Origin: Chryseobacterium sp.
GTDB taxonomy: Bacteria > Bacteroidota > Bacteroidia > Flavobacteriales > Weeksellaceae
Direction of reading: 5' to 3'
Assembly (NCBI GenBank): GCA_031286615.1
Contig: JAITUA010000005.1
Coordinates: 1 to 64,000 of the forward strand
DNA: 64,000 nt
Below the pieces are notes generated by a model, which did no database searches, was not told where the DNA came from, and saw only the letters and a list, made by a program, of their open reading frames with translations. This document shows, piece after piece, positions 17,153 through 25,771 of this stretch. Each line of letters starts with the position of its first letter. Positions within the stretch are counted from its first letter, which is position 1. Position numbers and translations under genes: made by a program.

Positions 17153-19648
17153 TTAATCTACTTTCCAGCTTGGTTTTTCTTCTTCCTGATTCCAATCTAC
17201 ATGAATGGTCTGGCCGGATTTTACTTCTTCTCTAACAATCATTTTAGAGATCGGTCTGGCAAGCTGTGCACGGATTACTCCTGAGATCTGTCTTGCTCCA
17301 TATTTGCTGCTGAATCCACCTAATGCAAGGTTTCTTACCGCATCATCACTGATCTTTAAAGCAATTCCCAGTCTCGTCAATGAAGTATGAAGTGATTTCA
17401 GCTGAATATTGAAGATTCTTTCTGCAATAGATTCTGTGATCGGTGCAAAAGGAATGATCTCTGTGATTCTTGCTAAAAACTCAGGTCTGAATCGTCCTGA
17501 ATTGGACATAATCTGCATCAGTGAAGATGATTCAGGAACTTTTCCTTCTTCAAACTGTTTTACAATTTCTTCACTTCCGATATTGGAGGTAAACAGGATT
17601 AATGCATTGCTGAAATCTCCTTCTTTACCTAATTTATCGTGTACTTTTCCTTCGTCCATAATCTGAAGGAACACATCGAAAACTGAGTGGTGGGCTTTTT
17701 CAATTTCGTCAAATAAAACAACAGTATAAGGCTGTTGTCTGATCTTATTGACAAGCATACCTCCTTCTTCATATCCTACATATCCCGGAGGCGCTCCGTA
17801 TAGTAAGGCTGCAGAATGTTCTTCTTTAAATTCTGACATATCAAAACGTACCATTGCCTTTTCATCATTGAAAAGTAATTCTGCCATTGATTTTGCCAGC
17901 TCAGTTTTACCGGTTCCTGTAGGTCCCAGAAGGAAGAATGATCCAATTGGCTGACCTGGTTTATTCAATCCGCTTCGGTTTTCAACAATAGCATCTGAAA
18001 GGATTTTTAATGCATGGTCCTGTCCTACTACTCTGTTTAGCAGAAGAGATTCCATATTCAGGAGTTTTTCTTTTTCCTGAGCCTGAATCTTTCCGATTGG
18101 AATATTGGTTTTCGCTGCCATTACAGCGGCAAGTTCAAGTCTGTCAACTTTTTCCCTTTTCTTCGCAGCATGCTGTAAAAGTTCGGCATAAGTATCTTCT
18201 ATAATTTGCTGAATCTGATCTACCGGCATCGAGTTGTCAATGGCAGGCTGCTCGCTCAGCGACCCCCAAAGGATCGGGCTTATTTTATCTCTCAGGAGAT
18301 TGTAAGTCCATATCAGTTCATCAGCCTTATCTTTGCTGTCTGCATATTCTTCTTCTAAAATAGCATCATAGCTTTCTTTCCAGCTGCTCAATTCTTTTTC
18401 TGACAATTCATCAAGCATTTTGATGGCTGCCATTGTTCTGTCTAATAAATCAATAGCGGCATCGGGTAATTTTTTACCTTTTGCGTATCTTTTAGCCAGA
18501 CGTACACATTCCGGAATTGCAGTTTTTTCGACTTCAATACCATGGTGTTTTTTATAGCCTTCAAGAAGGACATCAATCATTTTCACGCAGGTCTTTTCAT
18601 CCGGCTCATGCACGGTTAGGACCTCAAAACGACGGTTAAAAGCCTGTTCCGGTTCTATAATTTTTCTATATTCTTCCTGCGTTGTAGCTCCAATTACGGT
18701 AATTTCACCTCTGGCGAGCTCAGGTTTCAAAAGGTTGGCAACATTTCCGATACTTCCTTTGGGGTCTAAAAGGGTATGAATTTCATCAATGAAAAGAATG
18801 GCTTTTTCAATTTTCTTACATTCATTGATTACTTTTTTCAGACGGTCTTCAATTTCACCTTTATAAGAAGTTCCGGCTAGTAATGCTCCGGTGTCCAGTT
18901 CTAAAAGGGTACCGTTTTTAAGCATTTCAGGAACATTTCCTTTGATAATTTCAGTAGCAAATCCTTCTACCAATGCTGTTTTTCCTACTCCGGGTTCCCC
19001 GATGATGATCACATTCGGTTTGCTTCTGCGGCAAAGAATTTCTATCAGCATTCTGAGTTCTTTATCTCTACCGATAATATTTTCAATTTCTCCTTTTCTC
19101 GCCTGTGCCGTTCTGTCTACACAATAGCTTTTAATGGAAGGAAAGGAAGAATCTGAATAGTCTGAACCATTTGAAAATAATGATGAAAAATCACCATCTT
19201 CTGAAACGGTAAACGGTGTATCTTTTCTATATAGATTGAATATCTCATGTTCTCTCAACGGAAGTGATTTCAGCTGCTGAAGTGAGAATACAACCTGTGG
19301 TTTTACAATTGCTGTCAGAATACAGATAGGGGTAATTTCATCCAATCCTAATTTTAAACGGATATCATCAGCTTCTTCAATAAGATTATCTATCGCATCA
19401 TCCTGACCTACTTCATCAGGAAGATGGTTTGTCTTAGGGTATTCTTCAATACGGACGTCTGCCCATTCATAAAAATAGCCGGGATCTTTATCTATACTTT
19501 TCAGAAATTCATTAAGTCCGATATCTTTATGCATTAAAGCCTGCAGAATATGCGGGCCACCATAGGTTCCATTATAATTTTCCTTCGCTATCGACTGAGC
19601 AATGTGAAATAGTTGCTTTACGGTTTCGTTGGTTACTAGTACTCCCAT
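17153..19648 (-). CDS. clpV: T6SS AAA+ ATPase ClpV (TssH)
   Basis: The 831-residue protein has a Clp-N domain (residues 1-150), a first AAA module with Walker A GEPGVGKT at 217-224 and Walker B AILFIDEIH, and a second with LGPTGTGKTELAK and VVLFDEIEKAH, then a ClpB-type small domain. The middle domain is short compared with ClpB. It recycles contracted T6SS sheaths. The hcp, vgrG and tssR genes around it make ClpV more likely than ClpB or ClpC. The ATG at 19648 precedes the conserved NETVKQLFHIAQ. Confidence 0.9.
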   Translation of the reverse strand: MGVLVTNETVKQLFHIAQSIAKENYNGTYGGPHILQALMHKDIGLNEFLKSIDKDPGYFYEWADVRIEEYPKTNHLPDEVGQDDAIDNLIEEADDIRLKLGLDEITPICILTAIVKPQVVFSLQQLKSLPLREHEIFNLYRKDTPFTVSEDGDFSSLFSNGSDYSDSSFPSIKSYCVDRTAQARKGEIENIIGRDKELRMLIEILCRRSKPNVIIIGEPGVGKTALVEGFATEIIKGNVPEMLKNGTLLELDTGALLAGTSYKGEIEDRLKKVINECKKIEKAILFIDEIHTLLDPKGSIGNVANLLKPELARGEITVIGATTQEEYRKIIEPEQAFNRRFEVLTVHEPDEKTCVKMIDVLLEGYKKHHGIEVEKTAIPECVRLAKRYAKGKKLPDAAIDLLDRTMAAIKMLDELSEKELSSWKESYDAILEEEYADSKDKADELIWTYNLLRDKISPILWGSLSEQPAIDNSMPVDQIQQIIEDTYAELLQHAAKKREKVDRLELAAVMAAKTNIPIGKIQAQEKEKLLNMESLLLNRVVGQDHALKILSDAIVENRSGLNKPGQPIGSFFLLGPTGTGKTELAKSMAELLFNDEKAMVRFDMSEFKEEHSAALLYGAPPGYVGYEEGGMLVNKIRQQPYTVVLFDEIEKAHHSVFDVFLQIMDEGKVHDKLGKEGDFSNALILFTSNIGSEEIVKQFEEGKVPESSSLMQIMSNSGRFRPEFLARITEIIPFAPITESIAERIFNIQLKSLHTSLTRLGIALKISDDAVRNLALGGFSSKYGARQISGVIRAQLARPISKMIVREEVKSGQTIHVDWNQEEEKPSWKVD

Positions 19649-19914
19649 TTATAATTTTCTTATATTAATATATTTGCGTTCTGTTGTCTGTACTTCAGAT
19701 TTGATGGTATTTGATCTACATTTTTCATCCCTGTCTGTCAGAGATTCAAAAGTTATTATTTTTGTGTAGCTAAAATTAATTATTTTATTCTAAACGAGAT
19801 AAAGATAGTTAATTCTTCAATTAGAGAAGTAACAACGGTGTTTTTTTGTTTTTCAACCTGATTCTGATGGTTAAATTTTATAACAAATTAGCATGCTGAC
19901 CCCACTTTTTCTTT

Positions 19915-20586
19915 TTATATATTCAAAAAGTATAATAAAATCAGACTGAACCATTGAAGTCCGATGTAGATATAAAATAACATCGCCGAAGGTTCTGCCA
20001 GCTCATACAGTTTTTCAACCAGAGTAGTTTTAATAATTTCGGAGAAGTCTGCATTATCATCTCCAAGATTCAGTTCGTCAAACTTTATTTTATTTAAAGC
20101 ATAGCCTAAAATACGTTTGAGAATTTTGTTTTCTGAACTGTTTCTAAACTCATTCAGCAACTTAACTTTAGCGATTGCAAAATCAGCACTTGTACGGATA
20201 ACAGTTGGCTGTTTCGCTTTAAAAATTCCAATCACCTTATCGATAAACGGGATTACAATTGTTTTGGAATGATCCTGAAGCAGCTTGCTGATCACTACAG
20301 ACATTGCATATTTTGAAGCAAAAACAACTGTTAAAAACGGAGCCGTGATCATTAACAAATAAAATAGAACCGCCGAAACAGGTTTCGCTTTAATTGTCGT
20401 TATTAAAAATGCAACTGCTCCTGTATGTCCCAATGACGGACCTAAACGATCAGATAGAATATAAATCCCAAATATCAGGGTAACAATAGTCGAAATAAGT
20501 CCTATTGCATAAATTTTAAATATACTGAGGATGAATGCTGCGGATAGTTTGGAGAAATATTTCAGGTGATCCGTAATTTTGTTCAT
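19915..20586 (-). CDS. Multi-pass membrane protein of unknown function in the T6SS island
   Basis: The 223-residue protein has hydrophobic segments near residues 15-47, 55-66 and 70-95, a charged middle part (residues 100-190), and a final hydrophobic helix (AMLFYIYIGLQWFSLILLYFL). No lipobox or known motif is seen. It lies between clpV and the effector/lipoprotein pair, on the same strand but with gaps of over 150 bp on both sides. It could be an inner-membrane T6SS accessory or a second immunity protein; I do not recognise the family. Confidence 0.6.
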   Translation of the reverse strand: MNKITDHLKYFSKLSAAFILSIFKIYAIGLISTIVTLIFGIYILSDRLGPSLGHTGAVAFLITTIKAKPVSAVLFYLLMITAPFLTVVFASKYAMSVVISKLLQDHSKTIVIPFIDKVIGIFKAKQPTVIRTSADFAIAKVKLLNEFRNSSENKILKRILGYALNKIKFDELNLGDDNADFSEIIKTTLVEKLYELAEPSAMLFYIYIGLQWFSLILLYFLNI

Positions 20587-20748
20587 CGATGTTAAAGGTT
20601 ATTTAGTTTTATATGATGCTTTTATGAAAAGTTTTTAATCATTTAACTTTGGGACGATTTTCTTATTTATAAGTAGGATTATCATAAACAAATCACCAAC
20701 CAACTTAGCGATAAAAGCACCATTTTTCATAATAGATATTAGAAAAAC

Positions 20749-21381
20749 TCAATTATTAATATATTCTGCTTCTTTTCTAGAGACGACTTTACCAGAAATT
20801 CCATCTAAAATTATATTTTCAACACGATTAGACTTCTTTAACCATTCTATTTCCCAAATGGGGTTTTCATTTTCTATTCTTCTTGAAATTATAGTATGAA
20901 AACCTGTACTTTGTAATACCGGACCTTTTGTAACGGGAATAACTTCTTCTTCACAGAATTTTAAAATATCTTCAAATGTATATTTGTAAGGCTTATCATA
21001 ATCAACCTCTTTAATCAATTTTCCATTTTCATCAAACTCATACCAGATTCCTTTCTGAAAAGGAGCTCCCCAAGGTACATTAAACATAATACCCTTATGT
21101 TTTATATTTCCATTTGGATAATATGATTTAGACAGCATAAAATAAGAACCTTTATATGATTCAGTATAATATTTACCAGAGTTTGCCATACTCATTTCAA
21201 TATAATTTCCATTGGGCAGAAACTCTCTTACCACATCAGTTTCTTTTTTTGTTGATTTACTAAATTTGTCTATATCAAACTTTTCAAATTTGTTATCTAT
21301 TGTAGGAATTATCATATTTCTTTTTTGAGATTTACATGAAAAAAGTATCAATAAGCTGAATAATAAAAATATTTTTTTCAT
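20749..21381 (-). CDS. Lipoprotein, probable immunity partner of the VgrG-linked effector
   Basis: The 210-residue protein has a lipoprotein signal (LLILFSCKSQ, lipobox Cys16). The middle has MORN-like turns (YYPNGNIKHKG, YEFDENGKLIKEVDY). The C-terminus (NPIWEIEWLKKSNRVENIILDGISGKVVSRKE) looks PepSY-like. It starts 2 nt after the effector stop. T6SS effectors are usually followed by their immunity gene, and a periplasm-facing lipoprotein would suit an effector acting in the envelope. Immunity is inferred from position only. Confidence 0.65.
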   Translation of the reverse strand: MKKIFLLFSLLILFSCKSQKRNMIIPTIDNKFEKFDIDKFSKSTKKETDVVREFLPNGNYIEMSMANSGKYYTESYKGSYFMLSKSYYPNGNIKHKGIMFNVPWGAPFQKGIWYEFDENGKLIKEVDYDKPYKYTFEDILKFCEEEVIPVTKGPVLQSTGFHTIISRRIENENPIWEIEWLKKSNRVENIILDGISGKVVSRKEAEYINN

Positions 21382-21383
21382 AA

Positions 21384-22853
21384 TTATTTGGTATTTGTAT
21401 TAGCTATCACCCATTGCCATTTCCAAAGATTATAACGTGTTTCGGGAATGTGATGAGAATAATCCATAATATTTTCTGTTTTAGCATATTCATAAGTAAA
21501 CTGTGCTTTTGCATCGGCTTCTGAATTAGTAAAACTGTGAGGTAATGCAAAACTATGAAGAAACTCGTGAGCTGCTGTTTGATTATTTTTTGTTGGAAAT
21601 AGTACTACAAACCTGCCATTACTATATCCATTGAGCGCAATTACATGATTAGAAGCATCTACAAATCCCCCGCTTTCTCCGAGATAGATAGCAATGTAAT
21701 GATTATCATATTTTGTTTCAGAAATTTTATTATTTTTCAACTGTGTTTTCAATTTATCGTATATATAATTTTGAAGAGTAACAAACCCCGATGGAGCATT
21801 ACCTGATGGTTGATAATAAGCAGCAATTTTACCTCCAATGACATACTTACCACCTGCTTTAAAATGGGAATCTGTAGATACGTCTATAGTTTCTGTTTCA
21901 ACATCTGCTTCTATCAACGCCTGGCGTAAATAATTTTCAAACAATGCTTTCTGTCCAGCAGAATTACCTGTTTTTGAAGTAGCTCCAGGTGTGAGCTCAG
22001 GGGTTTTTAATTCAATAATTAAAAACTTAGTTTTTTTCCTTTTGGCAGCATGATTAGCCCAAACCTTTAATCTCCCGGCGACTTCAGAAGTTTCAATACC
22101 CGCATTGTCTTTTTTTACTGCAATAACTTCTATAATCTCATCATTCGAAAACTCTTCCAAACATTCTATGGTTACAAAATCTTTAAGATTGTGTTTCCCT
22201 TTAGTTTTAGGAGAAATTTCCATAGGAGAAATTTTGAAAAACTTATTTTCTTTAAATTTTAAAGCGTCCGGTTCTTCATCTACTTCAATATTAAGGCTTA
22301 AAACAGCTTTGGTATTTTTAAAGTTAGATGCAATAAGCTGATTTGTTTTACTGTCTTTGATTTGGGACGGGTAAAGCGATAGCCAGGAACAATAATAATT
22401 TTCAAGAGTGCCATCTGCTTTTTTCTTCCATGGAATACTGTAAACACCATATATTTGCTTAAGTTTAGAATATAAGACAGGCTCCTTTTTAAAGCTCCCA
22501 TCATATTCATTGATATTTGTTTCCAATACTGTATAAGTAGCATCCGTATATTGCTTTGCTATTATATCTTCATAATTAACATCACCAAAATTAGAGGTCT
22601 CCCCCAATCTCATCCAGTCAAAACCATAATCTTCTCCCTGCCAGCCATTTTTACTTCGAAAGTGAACAACGCATTTTGCTTTTATTTCAGGAGGAGGAGG
22701 ATCGTTTGGCGTATTATGACTTACTCCTTTTGCATCACCCTTTTCAGAAATCCATTTCATAGCACGTGAGATAATACTCTCCCGGGAGTACATATTATGA
22801 TCTTCCTGAGAGATTTTGGTATAAGTACCTTTTACAATTCTAGTCCTGCTCAT
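21384..22853 (-). CDS. Probable T6SS effector with C-terminal metzincin-like zinc protease domain
   Basis: The 489-residue protein starts 2 nt after vgrG. Its N-terminal half has no recognised enzyme motif and may be the VgrG-docking and adaptor region, with a proline-rich NDPPPPEIK near residue 50. The C-terminal domain carries HEFLHSFALPH: zinc ligands H429, H433 and H439, with Glu430 as catalytic base. A Met-turn-like ENIMDY (Met463) lies 24 residues later, as in metzincins, though the usual Gly is Ala (FALPH). There is no signal peptide, consistent with delivery on the VgrG tip. The target is unknown. Confidence 0.75.
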   Translation of the reverse strand: MSRTRIVKGTYTKISQEDHNMYSRESIISRAMKWISEKGDAKGVSHNTPNDPPPPEIKAKCVVHFRSKNGWQGEDYGFDWMRLGETSNFGDVNYEDIIAKQYTDATYTVLETNINEYDGSFKKEPVLYSKLKQIYGVYSIPWKKKADGTLENYYCSWLSLYPSQIKDSKTNQLIASNFKNTKAVLSLNIEVDEEPDALKFKENKFFKISPMEISPKTKGKHNLKDFVTIECLEEFSNDEIIEVIAVKKDNAGIETSEVAGRLKVWANHAAKRKKTKFLIIELKTPELTPGATSKTGNSAGQKALFENYLRQALIEADVETETIDVSTDSHFKAGGKYVIGGKIAAYYQPSGNAPSGFVTLQNYIYDKLKTQLKNNKISETKYDNHYIAIYLGESGGFVDASNHVIALNGYSNGRFVVLFPTKNNQTAAHEFLHSFALPHSFTNSEADAKAQFTYEYAKTENIMDYSHHIPETRYNLWKWQWVIANTNTK

Positions 22854-22855
22854 GA

Positions 22856-24787
22856 TTAATATGCTTTAGATTTATCCCCGCTATTATTCTGTACTTCCTG
22901 CTGAGCGTGTTTATTTATAGAAGCATTGGATGTAATGTTAATTTCTTTTTCCGAAATCTCATTTCTTTCCTTTTTTGTTTCACTATGCACATCCCCTTCA
23001 ATAATCTCTGTGAGTTTTCCTGTAATAAATGTACTTGCGTTTCCAATTACTGATGTAAGTTTCATGGCTCCTACAGATTCTGTATTATTTAGTCCTATGC
23101 TATCAGACTTATTCATTCCTACCGTTGTAGTCATGTTTTCTCCTACATTGATGTTCATATTCTTACAGTTCAGGGTCATGGTTTCCGGTGCGGTAATATT
23201 AATATTGCTTCCGGTAGTATCTAGATGAATCTCATTACCGCTTTTATCAGTAATAATGATACTTTCATCTTCTGTGAAAACGATTCTGTGGCCGCTTCTC
23301 GTTTGAATAGACTTTACACGGTTGTCTGCACCACCTCCAAGACCTATTCCACCGTGAAACATTCCTCCCATGACAAAAGGTCTATCGGGGTGACTGTGAA
23401 CAAAATTGACCATCACCTGGTCTCCTACTTCAGGAATAGCTACATAGCCACGATTTTGTGTAATCTGATCTGTTCCTCCTGCATCGGGGCTCATTACGCG
23501 AACAAAATGGGTGGTATCATTCATCTGCCAGTCAAATCTCACCTGAACTCTTCCCTGCCCTTCCGGATCAGTATTTGAAATTACGGTTGCGATCTGAGGT
23601 TGTGCGGCAGGTACATCGAATTCAGGTTTGGGTAAAAAACCAGTATCTGCAGCAATAGATTCAAAGGTTCCTGAATAATGTCCGATTGTATCAATTTCGT
23701 GAACGGCTTCTGTTACCATCACTTTGGTAAAATAGGACGTTTCATTGCTGTCCGGCTTTCTCATGTGAATATCTACAATACATCCCGGATGTAAAAACGG
23801 AACTGTTGTAGATCCGGAAACAGAAAATACGTTTACCGCTTCACTTCCTGAAGTGCTTCTTTGAGAATGTTCAACATCCAGATGGGTTGTTGCTTTAATA
23901 GGTGCAATCTGAAGTGCCGGAGTTTTATATATTTTATCATTATGTCTGTATGCTGTACTGGCAAGATCACCCAAGTGACTTACAGGAGTTTCTCCGGAAG
24001 TCAGTTTTTCATTTTTACTGCTGTTATAGCCATAGTATTGAGGTTTCGTATGTACAGCTTTTAACTCTACTTTGACGTTATCTGCATTACTACCATAGAG
24101 CAGTTTGATAGGTTTATTCTGTGGAGGAAGTTTTCCAAAGTGCAATACCTCGCCATCATAATAAAATTGCTCCCCATAAGCTTCTGCCATTCTTGCCAGA
24201 TAATTGTAATGGGTTTCATTGTATTGGCTGCTGTAAATGATCTGAGAATAATCATTTGTATCAATTCTTATATCAAATCGTTCTTTATCAATTCCTTGTT
24301 TGATTACTTCTTCAGCTATGATTCCCATATTAACGGGTTGTCCTCCGCCAAAACTCTGTATATGCGGAGCACCATCCAATAAAATTGTTGGGCTGTATCC
24401 GGAAAGAATAATATTTCCAAGACTCATTTTTTCCTGGCTGAATCCCACTTTGGTAATAATCCCGACAAAATTTCTTTCAGGACTTTTCTCAATATCTTTG
24501 TAAGAAATAACAGCAGTAAGACGTTTTCCCAAAAATTTATTAGCTTCTTCAAGGGTATGGCTCTGTCTGTCTCCTAGTGCGTCATGGGCAAGGGTAAGAC
24601 TAAATTCATGGTGGCGGCTAGCTTTTTGTTTAAGCGTGAAGTGTTTGTAGTACTTAATAATTTTACCTTCCACAACCAGCGACAATTTAACCAACCGGTT
24701 GATTCCTGAATGATGATTCTCAGATATTCCGTCTGCGTTCTGTGACGGGCGGAAGGAAGATCCTTTTGTCTTTGATTCGGTTTTCAT
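22856..24787 (-). CDS. vgrG: T6SS spike protein VgrG (TssI)
   Basis: The 643-residue protein has a gp27-like N-terminal half, an OB-fold gp5-like region (IATVISNTDPEGQGRVQVRFDWQ) around residues 385-470, and a repetitive C-terminal needle (DKSGNEIHLDT, NINITAPETMTLNC, NVGENMTTTVG). There is no extra enzymatic extension. It trimerises at the tip of the Hcp tube and carries effectors. It heads a tight three-gene unit with the metalloprotease and the lipoprotein (2-nt gaps), so the effector is probably its cargo. Confidence 0.92.
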   Translation of the reverse strand: MKTESKTKGSSFRPSQNADGISENHHSGINRLVKLSLVVEGKIIKYYKHFTLKQKASRHHEFSLTLAHDALGDRQSHTLEEANKFLGKRLTAVISYKDIEKSPERNFVGIITKVGFSQEKMSLGNIILSGYSPTILLDGAPHIQSFGGGQPVNMGIIAEEVIKQGIDKERFDIRIDTNDYSQIIYSSQYNETHYNYLARMAEAYGEQFYYDGEVLHFGKLPPQNKPIKLLYGSNADNVKVELKAVHTKPQYYGYNSSKNEKLTSGETPVSHLGDLASTAYRHNDKIYKTPALQIAPIKATTHLDVEHSQRSTSGSEAVNVFSVSGSTTVPFLHPGCIVDIHMRKPDSNETSYFTKVMVTEAVHEIDTIGHYSGTFESIAADTGFLPKPEFDVPAAQPQIATVISNTDPEGQGRVQVRFDWQMNDTTHFVRVMSPDAGGTDQITQNRGYVAIPEVGDQVMVNFVHSHPDRPFVMGGMFHGGIGLGGGADNRVKSIQTRSGHRIVFTEDESIIITDKSGNEIHLDTTGSNINITAPETMTLNCKNMNINVGENMTTTVGMNKSDSIGLNNTESVGAMKLTSVIGNASTFITGKLTEIIEGDVHSETKKERNEISEKEINITSNASINKHAQQEVQNNSGDKSKAY

Positions 24788-24884
24788 ATGCTTTGTGTTT
24801 GATTAAAGATAACGATATTTTATACAACAGGGGTTATATAAGTATGTTAGAGTAAAATTTTGTGGTATAAGTTTCATCCAGGCA

Positions 24885-24919
24885 AAAAAAGACCGCCTTT
24901 AATAGGGACAGTCTTTTTT
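24885..24919 (-). terminator. Intrinsic terminator after hcp3
   Basis: AAAAAAGAC pairs with GTCTTTTTT around a partly paired loop, with a T tract on both strands. It separates hcp3 from vgrG. Confidence 0.75.
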
Positions 24920-24948
24920 CTTATGAATGTTGATAATGTGTGTAAATT

Positions 24949-25356
24949 TTAGCTTGACGGCCAAAGTCCAGCGTACTGAGAAGTCCCATAATCAATGGTT
25001 TCAGCACTGATTACAAAGCTGATCAGCATGCTATTACTGTCTATTGCATCAAAATCAACCTGATGCTGAATTACATATCCGTTCTGCCAGTTCAAAGTAA
25101 TCAATGTTCCTTCTTCGTGAGATTTGTTGAATGTAATTTCCCCTACTGTAGGTTTGTATTTACCATTCAGCAAGCTTTCAAGAATATCAGATTTTTCTGT
25201 AGCTTCTACTGTTACTTTGATCAATGCGTTAGAAGGATCTGACGCTACACGTCCTGAAACGTCTGTAGATCTGGATACGCTGTAGTTCATTTTTAACAGC
25301 TTCTGTCCTTCACCGTTGTTGAATTTTAAGATTCCTCTTGAATTTCTTTCGGCCAT
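24949..25356 (-). CDS. tssD: T6SS tube protein Hcp (TssD), copy 3
   Basis: The 135-residue third Hcp copy is almost identical to the others. It differs at LNWQNGYVIQHQVDF (two Glu to Gln changes) and ends WPSS, two residues earlier. It lies directly upstream of the vgrG/effector unit but has its own operator array and terminator, so it is probably transcribed alone. The two charge changes are the most notable differences between the tubes. Confidence 0.9.
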   Translation of the reverse strand: MAERNSRGILKFNNGEGQKLLKMNYSVSRSTDVSGRVASDPSNALIKVTVEATEKSDILESLLNGKYKPTVGEITFNKSHEEGTLITLNWQNGYVIQHQVDFDAIDSNSMLISFVISAETIDYGTSQYAGLWPSS

Positions 25357-25408
25357 GATTAGTAAATTTTAATCGTTAGTAATATTTTGTGATTCAGTGA
25401 TTGTTTAG

Positions 25409-25502
25409 CAAATATAGAGCCTCTTTTTCGCTAAAAAAAACTTTTCAATATAAATCTGAGAAATTGTAGTAGTTCTACGATTTCTTGTCGTAATTCTACG
25501 AC
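25409..25502 (-). promoter_or_regulatory. hcp3 promoter and double 21-bp operator array
   Basis: The -7 box TATATTTG is at 25416-25409 on the minus strand. Operator units start at 25466 (GTAGTA-GTTC-TACGA) and 25487 (GTCGTA-ATTC-TACGAC), 21 bp apart. The first begins exactly 50 bp beyond the -7 box. The rest of the 415-bp gap upstream of hcp3 holds a short GTTTAAA heptad run near 25673-25686 and the tssR terminator. Confidence 0.7.
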
Positions 25503-25722
25503 AATAGATTTACATACAACGCCACAACACCCACCAATACAGTATTTTAAATTAAATCCCATTTTTAAGATAAAAATTAGTTTTACACTATGGAGAGAGA
25601 TAATTGAGAAGTTATAGGTGAATTATGAACAGCCAATTCACTTTTATATGAATTTTGTGTGCAAAATTTAAGGTTTAAAGTTTAAGTATTTCAATTTTTC
25701 ATTACCGGTTTCCGGACACAAA

Positions 25723-25750
25723 AAAAGCAGAAGGATATACTTCTGCTTTT
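25723..25750 (-). terminator. Intrinsic terminator after tssR
   Basis: AAAAGCAGAAG pairs with CTTCTGCTTTT around GATATA, flanked by an A run that gives the minus-strand T tract. Confidence 0.85.
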
Positions 25751-25771
25751 GATATAATAAAAATGAATTTT

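Noticed and set aside
17153-19648. Naming this gene clpB or clpC
   Set aside because: The genes around it (hcp, vgrG, tssR, tssO) and the short middle domain fit ClpV; a ClpB/ClpC role cannot be fully excluded.
14593-25356. A complete T6SS in the window
   Set aside because: Sheath, baseplate and TssN genes are missing from both strands of this segment.
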